Counted from the stretch's first letter, positions 9,013-17,313 are shown. The stretch: DNA of 52,119 bases from Firmicutes bacterium ADurb.Bin248 (GCA_002069725.1 MWBW01000015.1:1-52119), one strand, 5' to 3'. Numbers and translations: made by a program. Notes: a model not told the origin generated them from the sequence alone.

Positions 9013-9849
9013 ATGCCTGACAAGAAAAAGGCGATCGTCGTTGCGCCCCGTGCGCTGTACTTCTGCACGCCCTCGTGGGACGGCGAGCCGGACGACGAGG
9101 GTTGGTACGGACAGATCGTCACACTGCTCGAAGATTGCGGAGGCGGCTGGTATAAGATCGACGCGCCGTACCGCTACGAAACCTACGCCAACGCGCAGGA
9201 CCTTTTCATCGACGAGGACGGGAGCGAGCTCGCGCGCTACGAGAGCGGCGACATCCGCACGGTCTGGAGCGTTTCGGCGGACGTGCTCGCGGAGCCGAAA
9301 TACGTGTCCACCACGCTGATGACGCTTTTGCGCGGCGCGGCGGTGGAGGTCGTCGAGGATTGCCCGGAGCCCTTCGGCTGCGCGAAGGTGCGCATGGTCG
9401 GCGGCAAGGAGGGCTATGTGAAAAAGGCCAACCTCGGCCGCTACAACCGCGAGCGCGTCGCGAGCGAGGAGATATTCAGGAGCGCCGTCGTAGAGGCGGC
9501 CAAGCTCTACATGGGCACGCAGTACCGCTGGGGCGGCAAGACGCCGCTGGGCATAGACTGCTCCGGCCTCGTGGGCGCGGCGTATCTGCTCAACGGCGTG
9601 AGCCTCTATCGAAACGCGCGCATCGTCGAGGGCTATCCCGCCCGCGAGATCGATCCCGCGAAGATGAAAAAGGGCGACCTGCTGTTCTTCAAGGGCCACG
9701 TCGCCATGTATCTGGGCGACGGGCTCTACATTCACTCGACCGGCCGCGCGGGCGACGACGGCGTTGTGATCAACAGCCTGTGCGAGGGCCATCCGAGCTA
9801 TCGGGATGACCTCGCGCACGGCATCCTGGCGATCGGCAGCATATTCTGA
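9013..9849 (+). CDS. cytoplasmic NlpC/P60 peptidase, YkfC-like
   Basis: 278 residues without signal peptide or membrane segment, so cytoplasmic. Residues 5-70 and 80-140 look like two SH3-type domains (the second ends KVRMVGGKEGYVKKANLG). The C-terminal NlpC/P60 domain has Cys183 in GIDCSGL, His229 in KGHVAMYLG and His241 in YIHST as the catalytic set. This layout matches YkfC, which cuts gamma-D-Glu from diamino acid in murein peptides; in Bacillus subtilis ykfC belongs to a locus beside the dipeptide transporter. Its place 62 bases after the transporter ATPase supports peptide breakdown after uptake. Ribosome site AAAGGA precedes ATG. Confidence 0.88.
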   Translation: MPDKKKAIVVAPRALYFCTPSWDGEPDDEGWYGQIVTLLEDCGGGWYKIDAPYRYETYANAQDLFIDEDGSELARYESGDIRTVWSVSADVLAEPKYVSTTLMTLLRGAAVEVVEDCPEPFGCAKVRMVGGKEGYVKKANLGRYNRERVASEEIFRSAVVEAAKLYMGTQYRWGGKTPLGIDCSGLVGAAYLLNGVSLYRNARIVEGYPAREIDPAKMKKGDLLFFKGHVAMYLGDGLYIHSTGRAGDDGVVINSLCEGHPSYRDDLAHGILAIGSIF

Positions 9850-9855
9850 AATCCC

Positions 9856-9891
9856 GGTTTCGCGGGCGGCCATTTGGCCGCCCGCGAAACC
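9856..9891 (+). terminator. perfect 16-bp hairpin after the transporter operon
   Basis: GGTTTCGCGGGCGGCC, loop ATTT, then the exact complement. No T-run follows, so it may act as a 3' end stabiliser or as one half of a two-part termination region with the next hairpin. Confidence 0.6.
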
Positions 9892-9915
9892 GCCGGAATG
9901 TATCGAACCGATTTT

Positions 9916-9945
9916 ACGCTTTCTGCGCCTCAGGGCGTTTTTTTA
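9916..9945 (+). terminator. intrinsic terminator
   Basis: ACGCTTT pairs with AGGGCGT (two G-T pairs) over a 9-base loop and runs into seven T. It ends the transporter-peptidase operon before the promoter of the envelope cluster. Confidence 0.7.
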
Positions 9946-9968
9946 TAAGTAAACAAACTGTTACGCGG

Positions 9969-9997
9969 ATGACGTTTGCGCGGGTTTCGTGTATAAT
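9969..9997 (+). promoter_or_regulatory. promoter of the envelope cluster
   Basis: ATGACG at 9969-9974 and a perfect TATAAT at 9992-9997 with a 17-base spacer. The first gene starts 46 bases downstream. Confidence 0.65.
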
Positions 9998-10042
9998 AAA
10001 TAATTGATTTCGGCCTGACCCGCCGCAACGAGGAGGATTCGC

Positions 10043-10753
10043 TTGAAAAGCTTCAAGCTGCTGATTTTGCTGGTATTCTGCGCCGCGCTCGCGCTCGCCT
10101 GCGCGTGCGGCGCGCCGCAGAGCACGGACGTCGTCGAGATAGACGAGCCCTCCGACGCGCCCGACGTATGGACGCCCGGCCCCACTTCGGAGGACGGCGT
10201 CCCCGCGACGACGGGGGGATCCGGCGCGGATCCCAGCCCCACGCCCGACGACGGGCTGCCCTACTACCTCTATATGGAGAAGGGCTCCTTCACGCTGACC
10301 ATCTACGAAAAGGACGAGAACGGCGAGTACACGAAGGTCTACGCGACCTACCGCGTTGCCCACGGCGGCAACAAGACCCCCGCGGGCAAGTACACGCTCA
10401 CGGACGACCGCGAGCGCTGGCACGATTTCCCGGACGGAGGCACCGTGCAGTACGCCGTCCATTATGAAGGACGCCTCTACATCCACTCCCCGCTCTACGC
10501 GACGGACGACCCGACCCAGCTCTGGCCCATGTACTACGACGGCGAGAAAGGCATCGGCAAGGAGTCCACGGGCGGATGCCTGCGGATGGTGACTGAGGCC
10601 GCGAAATTCATTTACGACAACTGCCCGTCGGGCACGGTGATCGAGATCGTCAACGGCTCGCCCAAAGGCACCACGAGCGACGACCCGCCCAGCCGCAACG
10701 GGCTTCGCATCGACCCGACCGATTATGAAACGCTGGCCGACAACGGCTACTGA
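10043..10753 (+). CDS. L,D-transpeptidase lipoprotein (YkuD fold) with altered active-site motif
   Basis: 236 residues. Lipoprotein-type signal (MKSFKLLILLVFCAALALAC, Cys20 or Cys22), a Pro/Ser/Asp-rich linker to about 72, then a YkuD domain: THE turn HGGNKTPAGKYTL (107-119), His148 in YIHSP and Cys179 in ESTGGCLRM, followed by Arg181. The family motif is normally SHGC-x-R; here the His is replaced (STGGC) but Cys and Arg remain. It would form or exchange 3-3 crosslinks or attach proteins to peptidoglycan, outside the membrane. Start codon is TTG at 10043, fixed by AGGAGG 6 bases upstream. First gene of an envelope cluster. Confidence 0.85.
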   Translation: MKSFKLLILLVFCAALALACACGAPQSTDVVEIDEPSDAPDVWTPGPTSEDGVPATTGGSGADPSPTPDDGLPYYLYMEKGSFTLTIYEKDENGEYTKVYATYRVAHGGNKTPAGKYTLTDDRERWHDFPDGGTVQYAVHYEGRLYIHSPLYATDDPTQLWPMYYDGEKGIGKESTGGCLRMVTEAAKFIYDNCPSGTVIEIVNGSPKGTTSDDPPSRNGLRIDPTDYETLADNGY

Positions 10754-10762
10754 GGAGGCAGT

Positions 10763-11827
10763 TTGAGAAGGCTCGTCCCGGTTCTGCTCGCAGCCGCTTT
10801 CCTGCTCGCCGCGTGCGGCGCGCCCGCGCCGCGGGGGCAGGATGTGGTCGACGTACCCGAAACGCCGGCGACGATGGAGCCGACCCCGTCCGCGACCCCT
10901 TCGCCGGCCGCGAGCGAATCCCCGCTGCCCACGGCTTCGCCCACACCGGAGCCCGTGATGCTCAAATCCCGCGTCAACAAGCTCAACGTGCGAAGCGTCC
11001 CTTCGGCCGCGGACGATACTACGATCATCGGGACGCTCGGCTACGAGGAGCAGGTCGAATTCATCGGCCCCGACGGGGATTTCACGCGCGTGCGCCTCGC
11101 GGACGGGACGGAGGGCTACTGCTATACGGATTATCTCGTCGGCGCGGACGTCGCGCTCTACGCCTACCTTTCGCCCTCCACCGCGCAGAAGGTGGACAAC
11201 GCCACGGGCGCGCCCGTGTTCGAGGCGGACGGCGTCACGCCGGTGATGGTGAAGAACGAACTGATCGACCTCCGGCTGTATCTGCCGGACGCGGCCTACG
11301 AGCTCCTTTTCGCGACGGAAAGAAACGTCACGGGCGCGCCCATCTACCCGCGCGCGATCCCGCTTTTGCAGAAAGACACCGCCGTGAAGCTCAAAAAAGC
11401 GTTCGATCTTTTCAAGGCGGACGGATACACGCTCAAGATCTGCGACGCATACCGTCCCAAGAGCGCGCAGAGGATACTCTACGACATCGTGCAAAACCGC
11501 CACTGGGTCGCCAACCCCGACACGACCGCATCCAACCACAACCGCGGCTGCGCCGTGGACATCACGCTCGTCGACGACGCGACCGGCGAGGAGCTCGAGT
11601 TCCCCACGCCCATGCACACGTTTTCCAAGGAATCCGCGCGCACCTGCAAAACCTGGAGCGAGACCGCGCGCGCCAACGTCGATTACCTGACGAAGATCAT
11701 GAAAAGATGCGGCTTCGAGGAGATCGAGAGCGAGTGGTGGCACTACGCGGACGCCGAGCGCGCTGAATTCATGACCACGGACATCGACCTCGCGGGCTTG
11801 ACCATGCTCCCCAAACAGGAGGACTGA
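10763..11827 (+). CDS. lipoprotein with SH3b domain and VanX/DdpX-type D-Ala-D-Ala dipeptidase domain
   Basis: 354 residues. Clean lipobox LLAAC (Cys18), Pro/Ser/Thr linker to about 65, bacterial SH3 domain about 68-128 (KLNVRSVPS ... GTEGYCYTDYLVG), then peptidase M15D: Arg231 in DAYRP, zinc ligands His259 and Asp266 in SNHNRGCAVDITL, catalytic Glu324 and ligand His327 in ESEWWHY. VanX-type enzymes cut D-Ala-D-Ala; an exported, wall-binding version probably trims wall peptides rather than giving vancomycin resistance, and no vanH or vanA is present. Start is TTG at 10763 with GAGGAGG upstream, 9 bases after the previous stop. Confidence 0.87.
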   Translation: MRRLVPVLLAAAFLLAACGAPAPRGQDVVDVPETPATMEPTPSATPSPAASESPLPTASPTPEPVMLKSRVNKLNVRSVPSAADDTTIIGTLGYEEQVEFIGPDGDFTRVRLADGTEGYCYTDYLVGADVALYAYLSPSTAQKVDNATGAPVFEADGVTPVMVKNELIDLRLYLPDAAYELLFATERNVTGAPIYPRAIPLLQKDTAVKLKKAFDLFKADGYTLKICDAYRPKSAQRILYDIVQNRHWVANPDTTASNHNRGCAVDITLVDDATGEELEFPTPMHTFSKESARTCKTWSETARANVDYLTKIMKRCGFEEIESEWWHYADAERAEFMTTDIDLAGLTMLPKQED

Positions 11828-11840
11828 GAGGAGGATACCC

Positions 11841-12353
11841 ATGAAAAGAATGCTTCCGATCATCGCGGCAATCATGCTCTGCCTTCTATTCGCCGCGTGC
11901 GGCGGCGGCGCCGCGCCCTCGGGCGCGTTTTCCGAGAAGGACCTGGGCATCGGCGTCGGCGGGAATACCTATTACCTGCGCGAGGACAGCGTGCCGCTGC
12001 TCGAGGCGCTCGGTACGGACTGCGAGTACAGCGCGCAGGTGAGCTGCGTTTACGACGGCGAGGACAAGACCTTCGCATACGACGGCATCACCGTGGAGAC
12101 CGTGCCCGTCGAGGGCAAGGACGTCATCGAGAACATCACGCTCACCGACGCGGCCTATCCGACCCTTCGCGGCGCGAAGGTCGGCGACACGCTCGATTCC
12201 GTCAAGGCGCTCTACGGCGACGCGTATTTCGACGACGGCTACCTGACCTACACAATCGACAACGACGCTTCGGACATCCACGCCGAGCGCATCCAGTTCG
12301 AGTACGCAAACGGCGTCGTGACGCGCATCTACATCTACTCGCCCAGCTACTGA
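11841..12353 (+). CDS. small lipoprotein of unknown function
   Basis: 170 residues. Signal MKRMLPIIAAIMLCLLFAAC with lipid Cys20, Gly/Ala spacer, then a mostly beta domain. The C-terminal half (LRGAKVGDTLDSVKALYG ... YLTYTIDND ... RIQFEYANGVVTRIYIYS) has the look of small clostridial lipoproteins in which a VGDS-DDVKKAYG helix precedes a beta-sheet, loosely similar to BamE/SmpA-type folds. No catalytic motif is seen. Ribosome site GAGAGGAGG precedes the ATG. It lies 13 bases after the dipeptidase gene and 15 before the MBOAT gene, so it is in the same operon. Confidence 0.75.
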   Translation: MKRMLPIIAAIMLCLLFAACGGGAAPSGAFSEKDLGIGVGGNTYYLREDSVPLLEALGTDCEYSAQVSCVYDGEDKTFAYDGITVETVPVEGKDVIENITLTDAAYPTLRGAKVGDTLDSVKALYGDAYFDDGYLTYTIDNDASDIHAERIQFEYANGVVTRIYIYSPSY

Positions 12354-12368
12354 AAACGGGGGACGGCC

Positions 12369-13766
12369 ATGCTTTTCAGTTCGCCGACCTTTCTGTTCCT
12401 GTTCCTGCCGGCGGTGTTCCTTTTGAACCTGCTGTTCCGGAAAAGGACATTATGGAGCAACGCGCTGCTCATCGCGGCGTCGCTGCTCTTTTACGCGTGG
12501 GGCGAACCGCTCCACGTGCTGCTGCTCATCGCCGTGAGCGCCGCGTACTACGCGCTCGCGCTTCTCATGGAGCGCTGTCCGAACCGGAAAAAGCTTTTTG
12601 CCGCGCTCGCGGCCGTTGCCGGGGTGGGCATACTCGTCTTTTTCAAGTACGCGGATTTCCTCATCGCAAGCTTCAACGGCATTCTCGGCCTTTCCGTCGC
12701 GAAAACCGGCGTCGCGCTGCCCATAGGCATCTCGTTCTTCACCTTCGAAGCCATGAGCTACGCCTTCGACGTATACCGCGGCCAAACCCGGGCCGCGCGC
12801 AGCTATTTCGACGTGCTGCTCTACGTTTCGCTCTTTCCGCAGATACTCGCGGGGCCGATCGTGCGCTATGGGGACATTGAACCACAGATCCGCGCGCGCG
12901 GCGTTTCATGCGACGATATGGCGCGGGGCTTCCGGCGCTTCTGCTTCGGCATGGCGAAGAAGGCGCTCATCGCCAACACGCTTTCCCTCACGGCGGACGC
13001 CGTGTTCGCGCTGCCGGCAAGCCAGGTCAACGCGCCCGTCGCGTGGCTTGGCGCGCTCGCGTACCTGCTGCAGATCTACTTCGACTTCTCGGGCTATTCG
13101 GATATGGCCATCGGCCTGGGCCGCGCGTTCGGCTTCAAACTGCGCGAGAACTTCAACTACCCCTACGCCGCGCTCTCCATGCAGGATTTCTGGCGCAGGT
13201 GGCACATTTCGCTCTCGTCGTGGTTCCGCGATTACGTTTACATCCCGCTCGGCGGAAACCGCAAGGGCAAGCTGCGCGCGGGGCTCAACAAGCTCATCGT
13301 GTTCATCCTTACCGGCCTCTGGCACGGCGCGAGCTGGACCTTCGCCGCGTGGGGGCTCTACCAGGGCGGCTTTTTGATGCTCGAGGGCTACGGCGTGCTC
13401 AAGCCGGAGAAGTGGCCCAAGCTCGTGCGGCGCGTCTACACGCTGCTCGCGGTGACGCTCGGCTTCGTGCTCTTCCGCGCGGATACGTTCGGCGGGGCGC
13501 TGATGCTCGCGGGCCGCATGTTCGCGGGCTGGAGCTTTGCGCCGGAGCTCATGGCGCAGTTTTCGCTTCTCGCGACGCCGCTGTGCATAACGGCGCTCGC
13601 CATAGGCGCTTTTGCCGCCTCGCCCGCCGCGCACAGGCTCGGGGAGAAGCTCGAGGCCAAGGGGCGCGCCGCGTGGGTGTATGCCGCGGCGTTCGCGTTG
13701 CTCGTGTTGAGCGTGCTTTGCCTCTCGACGAGCAGCTACAATCCGTTCATCTACTTCAAGTTCTAG
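12369..13766 (+). CDS. MBOAT family O-acyltransferase, AlgI-like
   Basis: 465 residues with about ten membrane segments. Family marks: FKYADFLIASFN, LPIGISFFTFEAMSYAFDVYRG, GPIVRY, FWRRWHISLSSWFRDYVYIPLGG and the catalytic histidine region LTGLWHGASWTF near residue 320. Such proteins pass acetyl groups across the membrane to wall or surface polysaccharide. The next gene encodes the usual extracellular partner (AlgJ/AlgX-like), so together they form an O-acetylation pair. Ribosome site GGGGGACGG before ATG. The acceptor polymer is not known. Confidence 0.92.
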   Translation: MLFSSPTFLFLFLPAVFLLNLLFRKRTLWSNALLIAASLLFYAWGEPLHVLLLIAVSAAYYALALLMERCPNRKKLFAALAAVAGVGILVFFKYADFLIASFNGILGLSVAKTGVALPIGISFFTFEAMSYAFDVYRGQTRAARSYFDVLLYVSLFPQILAGPIVRYGDIEPQIRARGVSCDDMARGFRRFCFGMAKKALIANTLSLTADAVFALPASQVNAPVAWLGALAYLLQIYFDFSGYSDMAIGLGRAFGFKLRENFNYPYAALSMQDFWRRWHISLSSWFRDYVYIPLGGNRKGKLRAGLNKLIVFILTGLWHGASWTFAAWGLYQGGFLMLEGYGVLKPEKWPKLVRRVYTLLAVTLGFVLFRADTFGGALMLAGRMFAGWSFAPELMAQFSLLATPLCITALAIGAFAASPAAHRLGEKLEAKGRAAWVYAAAFALLVLSVLCLSTSSYNPFIYFKF

Positions 13767-13777
13767 AGGAGGGAGAT

Positions 13778-15151
13778 ATGAAAAAACCGCTTTGCCTGAT
13801 CTTCGTCCTCCTGTTTTTCGCGGTGCTCGCCGTGCCCGGCGTCGCTTACCTGTCGGGCTATGAGGCGCAGAACCTCGAGAACCGCCCGCTCGCGCGGGAG
13901 GCTTCGCTCGTTTCCCGCGGCAAGGTCAACCTTTCGTTCCCGGCGGAGTTTGACGATTGGTGGGGGGATCACTTCGGCCTTCGCGAGGAGATGGTGACGG
14001 CCTTCCATGCGCTGACGATGGCGGTTTTGCGCGATACGCTCAATAAAAAGGTCGTCGTGGGCAAGGGGGATTACCTGTTCTATTCCGAAACCATGAACGA
14101 CTATCTCGGCGTCAACCGCATGAGCGACGAGGATATCCAAAAGGCCGCGGCGGTACTGCGCCTCGAACGCGAGTATTGCCGGAGCCTCGGCATGGAGTTC
14201 GTATTCATGGCCGCGCCCAATAAGAACACGGTTTATCCCGAATATATGCCGGAGCGTTTTGCGCCCTCGGGCGGGCCCGGCAACCGCGAGCGGCTCTACG
14301 CGGCGCTCGCCGGACAGGACGTCGATACCATAGACCTCGCGGCGGAGCTCATCGCGCACAAGCCCGACGGCGCGCTCTACTACGAGCGCGATACGCACTG
14401 GAACGCGCGCGGCGCGCTCGTGGGCTACCGCGCCGTCATGGGGAAGCTCGCTTCCGGCTTCGCGTGGGATGATTACGCGGATGACGCCGGGCGGGTGACA
14501 TCCGGCTACCGCGGCGATCTGCACAACTTCGTGCTGCCCGGCGCGGACGGAAGGCTCCCTTATGTGGACTACGGCATAGATGAGAACGCGGCCTACGCCG
14601 TCGACGCGGGCGCGAACGTCGCGCGCGACGCGAACTTCGGCACGACAAGCGGAGCGAACGCCTTCAGGCTGCTGTTCTTTCGCGATTCCTTCGGCGAAGG
14701 GCTGATCCCCTTCGTGTCGGGCAACGCGGGGCGCGTCGTATACTCGCAGGAGTTCCCCTACAACTACGTCTTTTCGGGAGAAGAGTTCGACGCCGTCGCC
14801 ATAGAGCTCGTCGAGCGCAACATACCGAACCTGCTGCTCTACGCGCCGCTGATGCCCGCCGTGGAAAAAACGCTCCCCGCGGGCGCGGTTGAGGTTGAAT
14901 CGATCCTCATGAACCGCGAGAAGTCGGGCCATACGCAGCTTTACGGCTGCTACGACGGCGCGTTCGCGGGCGCGGTCTACGTCGAAGCGGTCTTTTCGGA
15001 CGGGGCGAGCCGCGTCTACGAGGCGTTCCCGATACTCGACGCGCAGGCGTCCGGGGCGGCGTCGGGCATGGCCTCGCCGCAGGGCTTCGCGCTCACGCTG
15101 CCGGAGGACGCGGGGGAGTGGATTTCCGCCCGCGTGCTGATACATTCCTGA
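13778..15151 (+). CDS. AlgJ/AlgX-like (DHHW family) O-acetylation protein
   Basis: 457 residues. One N-terminal membrane anchor (about 5-25), then an SGNH-like domain: GDYLFY, the DTHW motif (RDTHWNARGA), and the serine motif FFRDSFGEG. The family DHHW signature is here D-T-H-W. These proteins accept acetyl groups from the MBOAT partner and place them on an exported glycan. ATG at 13778 follows GGAGGGAG with good spacing and 11 bases after the MBOAT stop; frames extending upstream inside that gene are not the start. A C-terminal beta region (about 370-457) may bind the polymer. Confidence 0.88.
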   Translation: MKKPLCLIFVLLFFAVLAVPGVAYLSGYEAQNLENRPLAREASLVSRGKVNLSFPAEFDDWWGDHFGLREEMVTAFHALTMAVLRDTLNKKVVVGKGDYLFYSETMNDYLGVNRMSDEDIQKAAAVLRLEREYCRSLGMEFVFMAAPNKNTVYPEYMPERFAPSGGPGNRERLYAALAGQDVDTIDLAAELIAHKPDGALYYERDTHWNARGALVGYRAVMGKLASGFAWDDYADDAGRVTSGYRGDLHNFVLPGADGRLPYVDYGIDENAAYAVDAGANVARDANFGTTSGANAFRLLFFRDSFGEGLIPFVSGNAGRVVYSQEFPYNYVFSGEEFDAVAIELVERNIPNLLLYAPLMPAVEKTLPAGAVEVESILMNREKSGHTQLYGCYDGAFAGAVYVEAVFSDGASRVYEAFPILDAQASGAASGMASPQGFALTLPEDAGEWISARVLIHS

Positions 15152-15169
15152 ATTATCCAATCCGCGCAC

Positions 15170-15198
15170 TTGCGCGGCGCCGTGCGATACGCTACACT
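15170..15198 (+). promoter_or_regulatory. possible promoter of the VanW gene
   Basis: TTGCGC at 15170-15175 and TACACT at 15193-15198 with a 17-base spacer, each matching 4 of 6 positions. It lies in the only gap of the cluster, 55 bases before the start codon. Confidence 0.4.
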
Positions 15199-15252
15199 AT
15201 ATTGTGATGTATTGTCCCCTCATGCGCGGCGAGGCGGGAAACAAGAGGTGCT

Positions 15253-17100
15253 ATGGCGACGACCAAAGGCTACGATCCGGGACCGCAGCTCCCGAATTAC
15301 ATGAAGAAAAAAATGAAGCGGGTGGATTTCGCCGCTTCCCAGGCTTCCGCGCCGTCCGCGCTGACGTCCGGCGCGCGCCCGGCCTCCGCCGTAAAAAGCG
15401 CGGGCTATACGGCAAAACGGAAGGTTTCATCCCAGGCGCAGGCCCGGGCGAAATCCGCGTCCCCCGTCCGTCCGGCGGCGAAAAAGACCGCGCCCGCGGC
15501 GCACGTGAAAAGCGGCGCGAAAGCGCCCGCGAAATCCGCGCGGACGGCGAGCGCCTCCGCGAAAGCCGCGCAGACCGCGCGTGCGGCGCAGAAGCGCAGG
15601 AAAAACGCGCTCGAGCACACGATCAAGGCGCTGCTCGCCGCGGCGGGGGTGCTGCTCGCGGTGATCGTCGTGGTCTGGCTCGCGGGCAGCGGCGAGGGGA
15701 CCTCCGCGGACATCACGGATTTCTTCTCCTCGAAAAAAACCTTTAAGGAAGGCGTGAAGCTCATCGGCGTGGACGTGAGCGGCCTCACCGCCGAGGAGGC
15801 GACGGGGCTGGTCAAGAACGCCGCCGAGAAGAAGCTCAAGTCCGTCGCCGTCACCGTGCGCGCGGGCGAGAAGGAAATCGTGCTCGGCTATCTCTCCCTG
15901 GGTATGAGTTACAGCATAGATAAGGCGCTCGAGGACGGCCTCGCCTACGGCAGGACCGCGGGCGTGACGGATGTCGAAGGCGCGGGAGCGGGCGAGTTCG
16001 ACGCGCAATACACATGGTCGCGCGAGGCCATTGAGATCGCGCTCGCGAACGTAGCCGAATCGATCAACACCGAGGCTGTGGAGCCTTACGCCGAGCCCAT
16101 CGCGGATTGGGAGAGCGAGGAGCGCTTCAACTACGTCGAAGGCACGCCCGGGCAGACGCTCAACGTGGAGGATACCGCCGACGCCATCGAGTACGCGCTG
16201 CGCACGCTTGACTTCCAGGCGACGATCGACGCCGTAACCAACGCCGTGCTGCCCACGGGCTCGCTCGACGACATCAGGGCGTATACGCAGCTCGTCTGCT
16301 CGTTCACGACCAAATTCACTGCGCCGCGCGACGACGAAACCAAGCAGAACCGCAAGTTCAACATCAAGAAGGCGGCGGATATCATCAACGGCCAGGTCGT
16401 GCAGCCGGGTCAGGAGTGGAGCTTCAACACCGTCGTCGGCCCGCGCACCTACGAGTTGGGCTGGAAGGGCGCCAACGGCATCTCGAAGGGCAAGGAATAC
16501 ACCATACAGGCCGGCGGCGGCATCTGCCAGGTTTCGACCACGCTCTACAACGCGCTTCTGTGCGGCAACTACGAGATCGTCTACCGGCAGGCGCACACGA
16601 TCCCCTCCGATTATGTCGATGAAGGGCTCGACGCAACTGTGGATACGAGCGGCATCGACCTCGTGTGGAAGAACAACACCGAGCATCCGGTCTATATCTT
16701 CGTCAAGGTCGCCGGGGTCGAGGGCAGCAGCAGCCGCAACACCGCCACCGTGTATCTTTACGGGCAGCCCCTGCCCGAGGGCGTCACCTACAAGGCGCGC
16801 AGCGTCATCATCTCGACTACGCCGCGCACGGATACGGTCTTCACGCAGGATGCGACCATCGCCGCGGGCTACCAGAAGGAGCTTGTGCTCCGGCACGACG
16901 GCTACGTCGCCGAGGCATGGCTCGATAAATACGTCGACGGCGTGCTTCAGGAGGACGAATCCGTGCTGCTGCACACCGACAAGTACAACGGCAATCCTGC
17001 GGAGATCGCCGTGGGCATCGGCCCCGCGCTCCGCCCGACCGATCCCGTGCCCGTGGAGTGGAAGCTCTATGGGACGCCTCCCACGGAACCGGCGGCGTAA
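15253..17100 (+). CDS. VanW family membrane protein with long Lys/Ala-rich cytoplasmic tail
   Basis: 615 residues. Residues 1-118 are rich in Ala, Lys, Ser, Arg and Pro (histone-H1-like, disordered). One membrane helix about 124-144. Outside: a YoaR/PG_binding_4-type domain starting FKEGVKLIGVDVSGLT (about 164-180), then the VanW domain from about residue 355 (KFNIKKAADIINGQVVQPGQ, GGGICQVSTTLYNA). The C-terminal region may be a G5-like or beta domain. VanW function is not established; many are wall-associated. Ribosome site AAGAGG precedes ATG. The stop is followed at once by a heptad repeat array and a terminator hairpin. Confidence 0.88.
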   Translation: MATTKGYDPGPQLPNYMKKKMKRVDFAASQASAPSALTSGARPASAVKSAGYTAKRKVSSQAQARAKSASPVRPAAKKTAPAAHVKSGAKAPAKSARTASASAKAAQTARAAQKRRKNALEHTIKALLAAAGVLLAVIVVVWLAGSGEGTSADITDFFSSKKTFKEGVKLIGVDVSGLTAEEATGLVKNAAEKKLKSVAVTVRAGEKEIVLGYLSLGMSYSIDKALEDGLAYGRTAGVTDVEGAGAGEFDAQYTWSREAIEIALANVAESINTEAVEPYAEPIADWESEERFNYVEGTPGQTLNVEDTADAIEYALRTLDFQATIDAVTNAVLPTGSLDDIRAYTQLVCSFTTKFTAPRDDETKQNRKFNIKKAADIINGQVVQPGQEWSFNTVVGPRTYELGWKGANGISKGKEYTIQAGGGICQVSTTLYNALLCGNYEIVYRQAHTIPSDYVDEGLDATVDTSGIDLVWKNNTEHPVYIFVKVAGVEGSSSRNTATVYLYGQPLPEGVTYKARSVIISTTPRTDTVFTQDATIAAGYQKELVLRHDGYVAEAWLDKYVDGVLQEDESVLLHTDKYNGNPAEIAVGIGPALRPTDPVPVEWKLYGTPPTEPAA

Positions 17101-17127
17101 ATAATTGACAATTGAAAATTGACAGTC
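17101..17127 (+). repeat. heptad array (AATTGAC type), copy 1
   Basis: Three units (AATTGAC, AATTGAA, AATTGAC) begin directly after the vanW-family stop codon, in the same orientation as the gene. Eight bases later comes AACGCCGCCTGCGGGCGGG (17133-17151), also found beside copy 5. Confidence 0.75.
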
Positions 17128-17174
17128 AGGGAACGCCGCCTGCGGGCGGGATGCAAAACAAACGAGCATATGAC

Positions 17175-17206
17175 AACGGCCCCCGCCATGTAAAGCGGAG
17201 GCCGTT
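17175..17206. terminator. bidirectional terminator between VanW gene and metK
   Basis: AACGGCC-CCGC pairs with GCGG-GGCCGTT over an 8-base loop; T-rich sequence follows on the plus side. It lies between convergent genes. Confidence 0.6.
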
Positions 17207-17214
17207 TGATTTGT

Positions 17215-17283
17215 AGGGGCGGATTTCGACGGGCGCAGCCTAATGTCCGAGGGCGTCTCCCGCCCGAGGGCTATATCCGCCCG
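17215..17283. repeat. imperfect inverted repeat with GGGCGGAT ends
   Basis: AGGGGCGGAT near 17215-17224 is matched by ATCCGCCC near 17276-17283. The roughly 70-base unit lies between the terminator and the end of metK and looks like a small non-coding repeat element. It has no open frame of interest. Confidence 0.35.
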
Positions 17284-17313
17284 GCCGTTCATGGTCGTTC
17301 GCCGCAGAAGCCG

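Noticed and set aside
10763..17100. VanX-like and VanW genes as a vancomycin resistance cluster
   Set aside because: No vanH, ligase or two-component genes nearby; the VanX-like protein is exported and has an SH3b domain.
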